Assembly: GCF_001510655.1 (NCBI RefSeq)
Contig: NZ_LMVC01000002.1
Coordinates: forward strand, 455,700-519,699
Origin: Fictibacillus sp. FJAT-27399
Lineage (GTDB): Bacteria; Bacillota; Bacilli; Bacillales; Fictibacillaceae
DNA length: 64,000 bases
Direction of reading: 5' to 3'
Below, piece by piece: positions 33,773 to 43,031 of the stretch. A program made the translations under genes and the position numbers. Numbering within the stretch: position 1 is the stretch's first letter; the number at the start of each line of letters is the position of its first letter. The notes under the pieces are model-generated. The model did not search any database. It saw only the letters and a program-made list of their open reading frames with translations, and was not told where the DNA came from.

Positions 33773-34978
33773 ATGGCAAATAAAAAAGTGGTATTGGCAT
33801 ATTCAGGCGGATTGGATACTTCAGTAGCAATTAAATGGCTTCAAGAAAAAGGATACGATGTGATCGCACTTGGTCTTGATGTAGGAGAAGGAAAGGACCT
33901 GGAGTTTGTTAAAGAGAAGGCTCTGATGGTTGGAGCCATCGAATCCATTAGCTTAGATGTAAAAAAAGAGTTTGCTCAGGACTATGTACTGCCGGCTCTT
34001 CAAGGCCATGCAATGTATGAAGGGAAATACCCTGTACTTTCAGCGCTTTCCCGACCGCTGATCGCTAAAAAATTGGTCGAGGTTGCAGAACAGTACGGAG
34101 CTCATGCTGTGGCCCATGGCTGTACCGGGAAAGGAAACGATCAGGTTCGATTTGAAGTTTCCATTTCTGCGTTGAACCCTGATCTTGAAGTCATTGCTCC
34201 TGTACGTGAGTGGGGATGGTCGCGTGATGAAGAGATTGAATATGCAAAAAAACATAATATCCCGATTCCTGCCACACTGGACAGTCCTTATTCTGTCGAT
34301 CAAAACCTTTGGGGCAGAGCCAACGAATGCGGAATATTGGAAGACCCATGGGTGGCTCCCCCAGAGGATGCATATGATTTAACGGCTCCTCTGGAGGAAG
34401 CACCTGACACACCGGATATGATCGAAATTACATTTGAAGAAGGTGTTCCGGTAGCTTTAAATGGCATTCCTTACAGCTTGGAACAGCTGATCCAGCAATT
34501 GAATAAAGTGGCCGGAGCCCATGGCATCGGACGTATCGATCATGTGGAAAATCGTTTGGTGGGTATTAAATCAAGAGAAATATATGAATGTCCTGCTGCG
34601 GTTACATTGCTGAAAGCACACAGTGAGCTGGAAGACATCACGCTTGTGAAAGAAGTGGCACACTTTAAACCGGTCGTTGAGAAGAAGCTTACAGAAGTTA
34701 TTTATGAAGGTCTTTGGTTCTCTCCAATCCGCCAGGCACTGCAAGCCTTTTTACAGGAAACACAAAAACATGTGACAGGTGTTGTACGTGTTAAGCTGTT
34801 CAAAGGGCATGCCATCGTAGAAGGCCGTAAGTCACCGTTCTCTCTCTATGATGAAAAACTTGCAACTTACTCAACACAGGATACATTTAACCATCAGGAT
34901 GCTGTTGGTTTCATCTCCCTATGGGGGCTTCCCACAAAAGTGAGCAGCAAGGTGCAGCATAACGGGGTGAAAGTATGA
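33773..34978 (+). CDS. argG: Argininosuccinate synthase
   Basis: Joins citrulline and aspartate with ATP to make argininosuccinate, the penultimate step of arginine synthesis. The 401-aa protein has the N-type ATP pyrophosphatase motif [17 protein letters not shown], followed by [14 protein letters not shown] and [14 protein letters not shown] with AAAGGAG upstream. It overlaps argH by 4 bases (ATGA), so the pair is translationally coupled. Regulated, by inference, by an ArgR-type repressor and possibly by the leader hairpin. Confidence 0.98.
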   Translation: MANKKVVLAYSGGLDTSVAIKWLQEKGYDVIALGLDVGEGKDLEFVKEKALMVGAIESISLDVKKEFAQDYVLPALQGHAMYEGKYPVLSALSRPLIAKKLVEVAEQYGAHAVAHGCTGKGNDQVRFEVSISALNPDLEVIAPVREWGWSRDEEIEYAKKHNIPIPATLDSPYSVDQNLWGRANECGILEDPWVAPPEDAYDLTAPLEEAPDTPDMIEITFEEGVPVALNGIPYSLEQLIQQLNKVAGAHGIGRIDHVENRLVGIKSREIYECPAAVTLLKAHSELEDITLVKEVAHFKPVVEKKLTEVIYEGLWFSPIRQALQAFLQETQKHVTGVVRVKLFKGHAIVEGRKSPFSLYDEKLATYSTQDTFNHQDAVGFISLWGLPTKVSSKVQHNGVKV

Positions 34979-36348
34979 CAACTAAATTATGGGGAGGAAG
35001 ATTTACCGAAGCGGCTGAACAATGGGTCGATGAATTCGGTGCGTCCATTTCATTTGATAAAGAACTAGTAGAAGAAGATCTCGCGGGAAGCATTGCCCAT
35101 GTTACAATGCTTTCCAAATGCGGAATCATTACAGAGGAAGAAGCAGAGACAATCAGAGGCGGACTACAGACGCTGTTAAAAAAAGCACAAAACGGTGAAC
35201 TGGAGTACAAAGTGGACTATGAAGACATCCATCTAAACCTGGAAAAGCTTTTGACAGACGAGGTGGGCCCTGTTGGCGGTAAGCTTCATACCGCAAGAAG
35301 CAGGAATGACCAGGTAGCCACTGACATCCACCTCTACATGAAAAAGCAGGTCTCTTCGTTCATCGAGCAGATCAATCAGCTTCAAACAGTATTAGTGTCT
35401 CTTGCTGAAGAGCACGTGGAAACCATCTTGCCAGGTTATACACATCTTCAAAGAGCTCAGCCTGTATCCTTTGCTCACCATATTATGGCTTATTTCTGGA
35501 TGTTTCAGCGTGACAAGGAACGTCTTTCTGACAGCATGAAGCGTATCGATCTATGTCCTCTCGGTGCCGGTGCACTTGCGGGAACGACTTTTCCGATCGA
35601 CAGAGCGTTCACAGCTCAGCTTCTGGGCTTTGAAGATATCTATCAAAACAGCCTAGATGCAGTAAGCGACCGTGACTTTTTGGTCGAGTTCTGCAGTAAT
35701 GCTTCCCTTGTGATGATGCATTTGTCACGATTCTGCGAAGAGCTGATTCTTTGGTCATCTCAGGAATTTCAATTTGTTGAGATCAGTGATTCCTTTGCAA
35801 CAGGAAGCAGCATGATGCCGCAGAAGAAGAACCCGGATATGGCTGAACTGATCCGCGGCAAAACAGGCCGTGTATATGGAAGCCTTACCACATTGCTTAC
35901 GGTGTTGAAAGGACTTCCACTTGCTTACAACAAAGATATGCAGGAGGATAAAGAGCCTTTATTTGATGCGGTTACAACATTAAAGGGTTCATTGTCCATC
36001 TTTACCGGCATGATAGAGAGCATTACGGTCCGCCAGGAAAACATGCAAAAAGCGGTCTCATCCGATTTTTCCAATGCGACAGAACTTGCTGATTATCTTG
36101 TTAACAAAGGCATCCCATTCCGTGAGGCGCATGAAATTGTAGGTAAACTGGTGCTGACTTGTATCCAGAAGAACGTGTACCTGCTGGATCTTTCGTTTGA
36201 TCAATACCTAGCGGCTTCATCTTGTTTTGAAAAGGATGTGTTTGATGTCCTTCAGGCGAAGACCGTTGTTTCTAGACGAAATTCCGCAGGCGGAACAGGG
36301 TTTGAAGCCGTTCGAGCTGCGCTTGAGATTGCTAAAACTAAGATCTGA
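34975..36348 (+). CDS. argH: Argininosuccinate lyase
   Basis: Splits argininosuccinate to arginine and fumarate, the last step of the pathway. A 457-aa fumarase/aspartase-superfamily protein with KLWGGRF at the N-terminus, [29 protein letters not shown] with the catalytic His, and the signature loop [12 protein letters not shown]. It starts inside the argG stop codon with GGGGTG upstream. Length is close to the 461 aa of B. subtilis ArgH. Confidence 0.98.
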   Translation: MTTKLWGGRFTEAAEQWVDEFGASISFDKELVEEDLAGSIAHVTMLSKCGIITEEEAETIRGGLQTLLKKAQNGELEYKVDYEDIHLNLEKLLTDEVGPVGGKLHTARSRNDQVATDIHLYMKKQVSSFIEQINQLQTVLVSLAEEHVETILPGYTHLQRAQPVSFAHHIMAYFWMFQRDKERLSDSMKRIDLCPLGAGALAGTTFPIDRAFTAQLLGFEDIYQNSLDAVSDRDFLVEFCSNASLVMMHLSRFCEELILWSSQEFQFVEISDSFATGSSMMPQKKNPDMAELIRGKTGRVYGSLTTLLTVLKGLPLAYNKDMQEDKEPLFDAVTTLKGSLSIFTGMIESITVRQENMQKAVSSDFSNATELADYLVNKGIPFREAHEIVGKLVLTCIQKNVYLLDLSFDQYLAASSCFEKDVFDVLQAKTVVSRRNSAGGTGFEAVRAALEIAKTKI

Positions 36349-36422
36349 TTACCCAGATTGTGGCACACTATTTTCTCCTTCATTAGAGAACAATATGGTT
36401 AAAATCATGAAGGAGGATGAGC

Positions 36423-36581
36423 ATGCCAGAAAAAAAACCAGCATCATTTGTGGATTTTGATCAGGAAAATGAAATTACCGTACAGCAGCAGATCAACGAA
36501 TCCTACCAAAGCGGGGTAGTGGACTACCTCGATCAAGGAAAGTCTGAATCAAAAGCTGAAGATGAAGAAAGCCTCCAATAA
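36423..36581 (+). CDS. Small acidic hypothetical protein (52 aa)
   Basis: A 52-codon frame too short for routine ORF lists. It opens MPEKKPASFVDFDQENE, then EITVQQQINESYQSGVVDYLD, and ends in an acidic tail (KAEDEESLQ). No membrane segment, probably partly disordered. The ribosome site GAAGGAGGATGAGC is excellent and a strong terminator follows, which argues for a real gene. B. subtilis carries a similarly sized gene (ytzD) after argH; homology is likely from position but not demonstrated. Function unknown. Confidence 0.7.
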   Translation: MPEKKPASFVDFDQENEITVQQQINESYQSGVVDYLDQGKSESKAEDEESLQ

Positions 36582-36593
36582 TTAGAAAGACAG

Positions 36594-36629
36594 AAAAAGC
36601 AGGATGACCTTTGTCATTCTGCTTTTTTT
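36594..36629 (+). terminator. Intrinsic terminator after the 52-aa gene
   Basis: Stem AAAAAGCAGGATGAC / GTCATTCTGCTTTTT with a single mismatch, loop CTTT and a T-run. Confidence 0.92.
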
Positions 36630-36774
36630 AATTTACCTTTTTGTCTGTATTTAATATCGGATCGCTATGGTCCTGAATAGACTTAGTTATGTGGAAATGG
36701 TTACAATGATAATGAAGTAGTAAGATAAGACATTCAGACATTATTATTACACGAGGCTTCTGGGAGGTGGAACG

Positions 36775-37536
36775 GTGAGGCATGCCATTGTTACAGCAGG
36801 ATCTAAAGGACTGGGCAAAAAAGTGTCAGAACAGCTAATCAAGCAGGGGTGTTCCATCACTGTAAACTATCGAAGTGACGAAAATGCGGTGAGTCAGCTA
36901 AAGCGGGAATGGAAAAGCGATGAGGACCGGATACAGTTTATAAAAGGTGATGTGACAAAAAAAGAAGATATCCGGCACATTTGTGAATCAGCAATGGAAA
37001 GGTTTGGACGCATCGACTATCTCATCAATAATGCAGGTCCTTATGTGTTTGAACGGAAAAAACTTGCCGATTACGAAGACCATGAATGGTATGAGATGAT
37101 CGATGGAAATCTGAGCTCCGTATACCATTTCCTCAAATTAACAATACCAGTGATGAGGAAAAATGGCTTTGGCCGCATCATCACCTATGGATTCCAGGAT
37201 GCAGAATATACTCCTGGCTGGGTGTACCGTTCAGCCTTCAGCGCAGCGAAAGTGGGTCTCGTATCTTTAACAAAAACGATCGCGCTAGAGGAAGCAGAGC
37301 ATGGCATAACGGCAAATATGGTCTGTCCAGGAAATATTATCGGTGACATGAAGGAAGCCGGAATTGAAGAAGCGAGAGTTTTAAAAGATAAAGACACTCC
37401 GATTGGACGTTCTGGCACAGGGGAGGATATCGCCCGCCTGATCGCGTTTCTCTGCGAAGAGAACTCAGACATGGTAACAGGCAGCATCATTTCAGCTACC
37501 GGGGGGCTCGATGTGATCAATAGGCATCGTAAATAA
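36775..37536 (+). CDS. ytkK: SDR family oxidoreductase (YtkK-like)
   Basis: Short-chain dehydrogenase/reductase of 253 aa. The nucleotide-binding motif reads TAGSKGLGKKV, a classical TGxxxGxG form with Ala at the first Gly-adjacent site. LINNAGPYV is the NNAG motif. The catalytic Tyr-Lys pair YxxxK appears as YRSAFSAAK: Tyr is five residues further out than usual and Phe occupies the expected Tyr position. FabG-like in length; substrate unknown. GTG start with GGGAGGTGG upstream. It sits between argGH and ald, as YtkK sits near argH in B. subtilis. Confidence 0.83.
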   Translation: MRHAIVTAGSKGLGKKVSEQLIKQGCSITVNYRSDENAVSQLKREWKSDEDRIQFIKGDVTKKEDIRHICESAMERFGRIDYLINNAGPYVFERKKLADYEDHEWYEMIDGNLSSVYHFLKLTIPVMRKNGFGRIITYGFQDAEYTPGWVYRSAFSAAKVGLVSLTKTIALEEAEHGITANMVCPGNIIGDMKEAGIEEARVLKDKDTPIGRSGTGEDIARLIAFLCEENSDMVTGSIISATGGLDVINRHRK

Positions 37537-37637
37537 TTAATTGGCTTTTATATTATTTTTTTAGTGGTATGTTAACAATAGACATTGACACGTTTTTACA
37601 TAATTAATCATTGGCATACAATGAGGAGGATGAAAAA

Positions 37638-38756
37638 ATGAAGATCGGTGTTCCTACAGAAGTGAAAAATAATGAAAACCGTGTGGCAATGACACCCGCA
37701 GGCGTCTTGAACTTAGTGGCTTCCGGCCATGAGGTATACATTCAGACCGGTGCGGGAGAAGGTTCGGGTTTTCATGACAGCGAGTATGAAAAGGCAGGAG
37801 GTACGGTTGTTCAGACCGCAGATCAGGCTTGGTCCATGGATATGGTCATGAAGGTGAAAGAGCCTCTTCCTGAGGAATACGGATATTTTAGGGAAGGACT
37901 CATTCTTTTCACTTACCTGCACCTTGCTCCTGAACCTGAGTTAACAAAAGCGCTGATTGATAACAAAGTAGTGGGCATTGCTTATGAAACGGTACAATTG
38001 CCCAACCGTTCACTTCCTCTTTTGACGCCAATGAGTGAAGTGGCGGGACGGATGTCTGCACAGATCGGTGCTCAATTCCTTGAGAAGCCAAAAGGCGGAA
38101 AAGGAATTCTGCTTGGCGGCGTACCGGGAGTAAAACGAGGAAAAGTAACCGTTATCGGCGGCGGTGTCGTCGGAACGAATGCAGCGAAAATTGCAATGGG
38201 TCTCGGGGCAGATGTTACGATCATTGATTTAAGCCCTGAAAGGCTAAGACATCTGGATGACATTTTTGGTGCGGAAATTAATACCCTGATCTCCAATCCT
38301 TTAAATATCGCACTGGCGGTCAGTGAATCAGACCTGGTGATCGGTGCAGTTCTTATTCCGGGAGCTCGGGCACCAAAGCTGGTTACTGAGGAAATGATCA
38401 AATCCATGAAGCCGGGATCAGTGATAGTTGACGTAGCCATTGACCAAGGCGGAATTTTTGAAACGGTAGATAAGATCACAACGCATGACAATCCAACCTA
38501 TGAAAAGCATGGTGTTCTTCATTATGCTGTAGCCAATATGCCTGGAGCGGTGCCTAGAACTTCAACGATCGCTCTTACGAATGTAACCGTCCCATATGCC
38601 GTGCAGATCGCCAATCTGGGATATAAAGAAGCTTGCCGGAAAAATGAAGCTCTTTTAAAAGGAATCAATACATTGGAAGGGTATGTCACATACGAAGCCG
38701 TAGCAGAAGCTCATGGACTGGAATATAAATCTGTGCACGAGTTTATTGATAAATAA
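37638..38756 (+). CDS. ald: Alanine dehydrogenase
   Basis: NAD-dependent interconversion of alanine and pyruvate plus ammonia, used for alanine catabolism and needed for normal sporulation in B. subtilis. The 372-aa enzyme begins [20 protein letters not shown], has [24 protein letters not shown] for NAD binding, and [18 protein letters not shown] at 37638 with GAGGAGGATG is chosen over an in-frame upstream extension to 37611. Single gene between two terminators. Confidence 0.97.
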   Translation: MKIGVPTEVKNNENRVAMTPAGVLNLVASGHEVYIQTGAGEGSGFHDSEYEKAGGTVVQTADQAWSMDMVMKVKEPLPEEYGYFREGLILFTYLHLAPEPELTKALIDNKVVGIAYETVQLPNRSLPLLTPMSEVAGRMSAQIGAQFLEKPKGGKGILLGGVPGVKRGKVTVIGGGVVGTNAAKIAMGLGADVTIIDLSPERLRHLDDIFGAEINTLISNPLNIALAVSESDLVIGAVLIPGARAPKLVTEEMIKSMKPGSVIVDVAIDQGGIFETVDKITTHDNPTYEKHGVLHYAVANMPGAVPRTSTIALTNVTVPYAVQIANLGYKEACRKNEALLKGINTLEGYVTYEAVAEAHGLEYKSVHEFIDK

Positions 38757-38760
38757 AGAA

Positions 38761-38789
38761 AAGCGGATCCTTTGCGGATCCGCTTTTTT
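38761..38789. terminator. Bidirectional terminator between ald and pepQ
   Basis: Perfect stem AAGCGGATCC / GGATCCGCTT with T-runs on both sides. Confidence 0.92.
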
Positions 38790-38799
38790 ATGTCTGTTC

Positions 38800-39897
38800 T
38801 TATTTAACGATTACCAGTTCTTTCGTAAACTGAGTGAGGCACTCATGGCCGTTTTCAGTGATATACACATCATCTTCAATTCGGACGCCGCCAACTTCTG
38901 GGAGGTAAATCCCTGGTTCGATCGTGTAGACCATGCCTTTGGTCAGCTTATCGTTATTTTTTTCGTTCATGGAAGGATGCTCATGAACATCAAGACCAAG
39001 GCCGTGGCCGATGCGATGCGGGAAATATTGGCCATAGCCGGCATCTTCAATCACTTTTCTTGCGGCCAGGTCGAGATCTCCGACACGGGTGCCTGGTTTA
39101 CTGAGATCAAGAGATGCCTGCTGTGCTTTCTTAACGATTTCATAAATTTCTTTTTGCTTTTCAGAAACAGACTGATAAGCGACTGTTCTTGTAATATCTG
39201 AACAATATCCGTCCACGACTACACCAAGATCAAACAAGACAAAATCTCCGGGCTGGATCTCTTTCATTCCAGGGTTTCCGTGAGGCATGGCCGATTTTTC
39301 CCCTGCCAGAATGGTGGTTGAAAACGACATTTCTGCTGCTCCCTTTTTCTTAAGTGCGTATTCCACGGTTGCAACGAGTTCAAGTTCAGTAACGCCTTTT
39401 CCGATAGCGGCAATGCCCGTTTCTACTCCAAAATCTGCAAGACGGGCTGCTTCACGAAGAATAGAGATTTCGTCCTCGCTTTTGATCAGCCGCATGGCGT
39501 TCAGTTCATGCTCCACTGAAACGAGGGATGCATTAGGGAACAGGTTTAACAGCTGCATGCCGCGATGATAAGAAAGGTGTTCTTTTTCAACGGCGATGGA
39601 ATCCACTGAAGTAATGCCTCGATCATTGATGCGTTCAGAAAGCATCTCCCAAGGGTTGTCAGTATCTGAGAAACCAATAATCTCGTGCTTCCATCCGGCG
39701 TTTCTTGCCTGCAGCTCTTCCATTCCGGGACAGACAAGAATTGGTTCTTTGTCCTGGAAAACAAAAACTCCTAGAAGGCGCTCGTGTGGAAAACACCGAA
39801 AACCGGACAAATAGTAAACATTGGCCGTTGACGTAACAAAAGCCCCTTGAATATTTTGTTCTTTCAGCCAAGTTGAGAGTGCTTCAATTTTTCGCAT
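38800..39897 (-). CDS. pepQ: M24 family Xaa-Pro peptidase
   Basis: Cytoplasmic metallopeptidase of 365 aa, predicted to cleave Xaa-Pro bonds of di- or oligopeptides. The N-terminal creatinase-like domain (residues 1-130) contains TSTANVYYLSGF. The pita-bread catalytic domain shows the two-metal ligands in FDLGVVVDGYCSDITRT, GHGLGLDVHE, YTIEPGIYLP and RIEDDVYI. ATG with GAAAGGAAG upstream. It may be the B. subtilis YkvY/PepQ type rather than YqhT; substrate is inferred. Confidence 0.9.
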   Translation of the reverse strand: MRKIEALSTWLKEQNIQGAFVTSTANVYYLSGFRCFPHERLLGVFVFQDKEPILVCPGMEELQARNAGWKHEIIGFSDTDNPWEMLSERINDRGITSVDSIAVEKEHLSYHRGMQLLNLFPNASLVSVEHELNAMRLIKSEDEISILREAARLADFGVETGIAAIGKGVTELELVATVEYALKKKGAAEMSFSTTILAGEKSAMPHGNPGMKEIQPGDFVLFDLGVVVDGYCSDITRTVAYQSVSEKQKEIYEIVKKAQQASLDLSKPGTRVGDLDLAARKVIEDAGYGQYFPHRIGHGLGLDVHEHPSMNEKNNDKLTKGMVYTIEPGIYLPEVGGVRIEDDVYITENGHECLTQFTKELVIVK

Positions 39898-40105
39898 GAT
39901 CTTTATCTTCCTTTCTTATGTATGACGGATTATATTGGTAACGGTGGAGATATCCTATACTTTCAATGTATCACTATGGATATGGGATGTAAACGAAGCC
40001 CCTCAAGAAAAGCGGCGTTTAAGGAGCAGAAAAAACGGAAATGAGAAGGAAATGAAGGTACTATTCCGAATTGTAGAAATGAGAAAGTAAAAGGAGATGT
40101 TGAAA

Positions 40106-40783
40106 ATGAAGCTGACTTTTCACGGACAATCTGCGGTAGAGATCCAGACCGAAAAACATTCCATCTGGATTGATCCTTTTATTAAAGGCAATGATACTGC
40201 TGTGGTGGATATTGAGGATGTAAAGCCGGATGTCATCCTGCTGACACATGGACACAATGACCATGCAGGCGATGCGGAAGAAATCGCAAGAAAGAATAAC
40301 AGTTTAATTGTTGCCCCATTTGAACTGGCTGAATATTTTGGAACCAAGGGGCTGAACGTCCATCCGATGCACATCGGAGGCGGCCATCAATTTGAGTGGG
40401 GCCATGTGAAATGGACCCAGGCTTTCCACGGCTCCAGCTTTACGGAAGAAGACGGCACGGTCGTATACGCCGGGATGCCTGCAGGTATCCTATTTACTGC
40501 TGAAGGAAAGACCATCTATCATGCAGGTGATACAGCTTTATTTTCGGATATGAAGCTGATTGGTGAGAGAAATAATGTTGATGTGGCGTTTTTGCCGATC
40601 GGTGACAATTTTACGATGGGGCCGGAAGACGCTGCCACAGCTGCTGAATGGGTGAACGCCAAGATTACGGTGCCGATCCATTATAATACGTTCCCACTCA
40701 TCGAGCAGGATGCTGATCAGTTTGTATCTTCTTTAAAAGTGGAAGGTAAAGTTCTGAAACCGGGTGAATCCATCGAAAGATAG
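40106..40783 (+). CDS. ytkL: Metallo-beta-lactamase fold hydrolase YtkL
   Basis: A 225-aa UPF0173-type metal-dependent hydrolase with [14 protein letters not shown] at the start, WIDPFI, the zinc motif [37 protein letters not shown] and VPIHYNTFP. Natural substrate unknown. The ATG at 40106 gives the family N-terminus; an ATG at 40097 sits next to the AAAGGAG site. The terminator after it contains the ribosome site of the next gene. Confidence 0.92.
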   Translation: MKLTFHGQSAVEIQTEKHSIWIDPFIKGNDTAVVDIEDVKPDVILLTHGHNDHAGDAEEIARKNNSLIVAPFELAEYFGTKGLNVHPMHIGGGHQFEWGHVKWTQAFHGSSFTEEDGTVVYAGMPAGILFTAEGKTIYHAGDTALFSDMKLIGERNNVDVAFLPIGDNFTMGPEDAATAAEWVNAKITVPIHYNTFPLIEQDADQFVSSLKVEGKVLKPGESIER

Positions 40784-40799
40784 CTGTATGTTTAGTCTG

Positions 40800-40843
40800 C
40801 CTCCTTGTCATGATGCATAAGCATGGGATAAGGAGGTTTTTAT
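40800..40843 (+). terminator. ytkL terminator whose right arm is the next gene's ribosome site
   Basis: CCTCCTT (40800-40806) pairs perfectly with AAGGAGG (40830-40836). The stem continues inward as TC / GA and ATG / CAT with a small bulge. TTTTTATT follows directly. AAGGAGG is also the only ribosome site for the ATG at 40845. Confidence 0.75.
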
Positions 40844-40844
40844 T

Positions 40845-41099
40845 ATGGCCAGTAACCGTACGTTAAAAGCTTTATCTCTGTTGGCGCTTCTTGTATATGG
40901 AATACCCCACCTGCATTTTTCAAAGTCCGGCAGTCCTTCTTTTGTATTTTCTGTCATTTGGCTCACATTTGCTTGCATTGCTTTTATAGCACAGACGAAA
41001 GGTTTTTGGATGGCACTGGGGGAATTATTGGAAGATCCAAAACAGCGCAAGAGTGAATATAATGAGGATTCTAGGGAAACCCGCCTTAAGAATTATTGA
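40845..41099 (+). CDS. Small two-helix membrane protein (84 aa)
   Basis: Not recognised. The 84 aa contain two hydrophobic helices (about residues 8-22, and 31-48 ending before QTKGF) and a polar, charged C-terminal tail (LEDPKQRKSEYNEDSRETRLKNY), so it is a small integral membrane protein with the tail probably in the cytoplasm. AAGGAGG precedes the ATG by 8 bases, but that site is locked in the hairpin described at 40800. It lies between ytkL and ytoI on the same strand. Function unknown. Confidence 0.65.
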   Translation: MASNRTLKALSLLALLVYGIPHLHFSKSGSPSFVFSVIWLTFACIAFIAQTKGFWMALGELLEDPKQRKSEYNEDSRETRLKNY

Positions 41100-41184
41100 G
41101 TTTCTGTTTTAATGTCTGTATAATCTGTATTAATCAATCTTAGTAGAACAGATAAAACAGAAGCCAAAGGAACGGTGGAAAAAC

Positions 41185-42501
41185 GTGGCTACCAAACATG
41201 AGCAAATTATTGAATATATTGAGTCTCTTGAGATCGGTTCCAAAATCTCGGTCCGGCAGATAGCAAAAGCCTTATCTGTCAGTGAAGGTACAGCTTACCG
41301 GGCGATCAAGGAAGCTGAGAACCAGGGAGTCGTCAGCACGATTGAACGGGTGGGGACGATACGGATTGAGCGGAAGTTAAAAGAGAACATTGAAAAACTG
41401 ACCTTTGCCGAGGTTGTTAATATTGTGGACGGCCAAGTGCTTGGCGGCAGGGAAGGATTACATAAAACACTGAACAAATTTGTCATCGGTGCGATGAAGC
41501 TCGATGCCATGATGAAATATGTCGACCCGGGCAGCCTTCTGATTGTCGGGAACCGGGAGAAAGTCCATGAGCTGGCACTGAACGCCGGGGCAGCTGTACT
41601 GATCACGGGTGGGTTTGACACGACAGAAGAGGTGAAAAGGCTTGCTGATTCACTTAAGCTTCCTGTCATTTCAACGAGCTATGATTCATTTACAGTAGCA
41701 ACCATGATCAACAGAGCCATCTATGACCAATTGATCAAAAAGGAAATCGTTTTGGCTTCCGATATTTTGATACCGGCTGAGAACACCCATTTGCTGACCA
41801 CAGCAGATGACATAGAAAAGTGGTATGAGCTGAATCATGAAACCAAGCATAGCCGGTACCCTGTCATTGACAGTCAGATGAAGGTAGTCGGCATTGTTAC
41901 GTCAAAGGATATTATTGGAATGGACAGGTATACACCCGTTGACAAGGTCATGACCCGTTCGCCGATCACAGTGAACCATAAGACTTCGGTAGCTTCCTGC
42001 GCTCACATTATGATCTGGGAAGGGATCGAGCTTTTACCTGTAGTTAATAACAGCCAAAAACTGCTTGGGATTTTGACACGGCAAGATGTCCTGAAATCTT
42101 TGCAGATGATTCAAAAGCAGCCTCAGGTCGGTGAAACGTTTGACGATCTGATCACCGCTTCCATCTCAGAGGTTAAAGATGGACAAGGCCCAAAGTATAA
42201 ATTCGAAGTGACTCCGCAGATGACGAATTACCTGGGGACGGTATCCTACGGCGTTATGACAACACTGGTTATTGAAGGGGCAAGCCGGGCACTGAGAAAG
42301 ATAAAAAAAGGCGACATTGTCGTCGAGAATCTAACGTTCTATTTTATCAAACCTGTGCAGATGGAAAGTATGATTGAGATTGTTCCGCGGGTACTTGAGG
42401 TCAGCAGAAAGTTTGGAAAAGTGGATGTTGAGCTCTATCATGATGGAGCGGTCGTTGGCAAGGCGCTGCTCCTGGCACAATTGATCGGTCACCGGTCATA
42501 A
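41185..42501 (+). CDS. ytoI: DRTGG/CBS/hotdog regulatory protein YtoI
   Basis: A 438-aa multidomain protein with a helix-turn-helix at the N-terminus (KISVRQIAKALSVSEGTAYRAIK), a DRTGG domain (about residues 70-180), two CBS motifs (HSRYPVIDSQMKVVGIVTSKDII and IELLPVVNNSQKLLGILTRQDVL) and a C-terminal hotdog thioesterase-like domain (YFIKPVQMESMIEIVPRVLE). B. subtilis YtoI has the same order and length. CBS pairs often bind adenine nucleotides, so a ligand-controlled DNA-binding or metabolic switch is plausible; function unknown. GTG start after AAAGGAACGGTGG. Confidence 0.88.
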   Translation: MATKHEQIIEYIESLEIGSKISVRQIAKALSVSEGTAYRAIKEAENQGVVSTIERVGTIRIERKLKENIEKLTFAEVVNIVDGQVLGGREGLHKTLNKFVIGAMKLDAMMKYVDPGSLLIVGNREKVHELALNAGAAVLITGGFDTTEEVKRLADSLKLPVISTSYDSFTVATMINRAIYDQLIKKEIVLASDILIPAENTHLLTTADDIEKWYELNHETKHSRYPVIDSQMKVVGIVTSKDIIGMDRYTPVDKVMTRSPITVNHKTSVASCAHIMIWEGIELLPVVNNSQKLLGILTRQDVLKSLQMIQKQPQVGETFDDLITASISEVKDGQGPKYKFEVTPQMTNYLGTVSYGVMTTLVIEGASRALRKIKKGDIVVENLTFYFIKPVQMESMIEIVPRVLEVSRKFGKVDVELYHDGAVVGKALLLAQLIGHRS

Positions 42502-42503
42502 TA

Positions 42504-42560
42504 AGAAAAGCGCAAGCGCTCATGTTTTGGTCCGGCAAGCGCTGAAGCTGGACACTACTT
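42504..42560 (+). repeat. GTCTAGCT-CAGCGC repeat family, copy C (short)
   Basis: GAAAAGCGCAAGCGC at one end and GGCAAGCGCTGAAGCTGGAC at the other, two bases after the ytoI stop. This is the short form, lacking the long middle of copies A, B and E. Confidence 0.6.
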
Positions 42561-42576
42561 CTTTGTCTTAAATTCA

Positions 42577-42624
42577 AAAAAAAGGATGGCTCAAGCTTGT
42601 ATTCACTTGAGTCACCCTTTTTTT
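42577..42624. terminator. Bidirectional terminator between ytoI and ytpI
   Basis: Stem AAGGATGGCTCAAG / CTTGAGTCACCCTT with one mismatch, flanked by A and T runs of seven. Confidence 0.85.
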
Positions 42625-42626
42625 AT

Positions 42627-42935
42627 TCATTGAACCGAACGGGAATTCTCTGCTTCCTCAATGGCCAGGGGAAGAAAATGCTTGTACATTTTATATCCGG
42701 CAACCATCATAAACAAGCCGTACACTGAAAAAACGATAGCGATCCAAAGCTGGATTTTGTCATCCACCATCGTGAATTCATTCAGTCCGAATGAAAGTAA
42801 GAATACGCCCAATGCCACTTTTGCTTTAGAACCAATCCAGCTTTTTTCATAGGAAGCTTTAGATCGGACTTCTTTTACTTTATAAAAGATGTAAAATGAA
42901 AGAGAAACCACAATTAAAATTACAAATAACGGCAT
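42627..42935 (-). CDS. ytpI: Membrane protein YtpI
   Basis: A 102-aa protein with three hydrophobic segments: residues 2-17 (PLFVILIVVSLSFYIF), about 38-52 and about 61-83 (LWIAIVFSVYGLFMMVAGY). Function unknown. ATG at 42935 is chosen because GGAGGTC lies about 9 bases upstream; another ATG at 42953 overlaps that site. It diverges from nrnA, as in B. subtilis. Confidence 0.82.
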   Translation of the reverse strand: MPLFVILIVVSLSFYIFYKVKEVRSKASYEKSWIGSKAKVALGVFLLSFGLNEFTMVDDKIQLWIAIVFSVYGLFMMVAGYKMYKHFLPLAIEEAENSRSVQ

Positions 42936-43031
42936 ATTTCTTCTGACCTCCATGTTAGTAATCCTATTCCATTGTAATCGTTGAAGAAAAGAATTGCCAG
43001 AAGCTTAGGAAAGAAAAGGGAGAGATATTCG

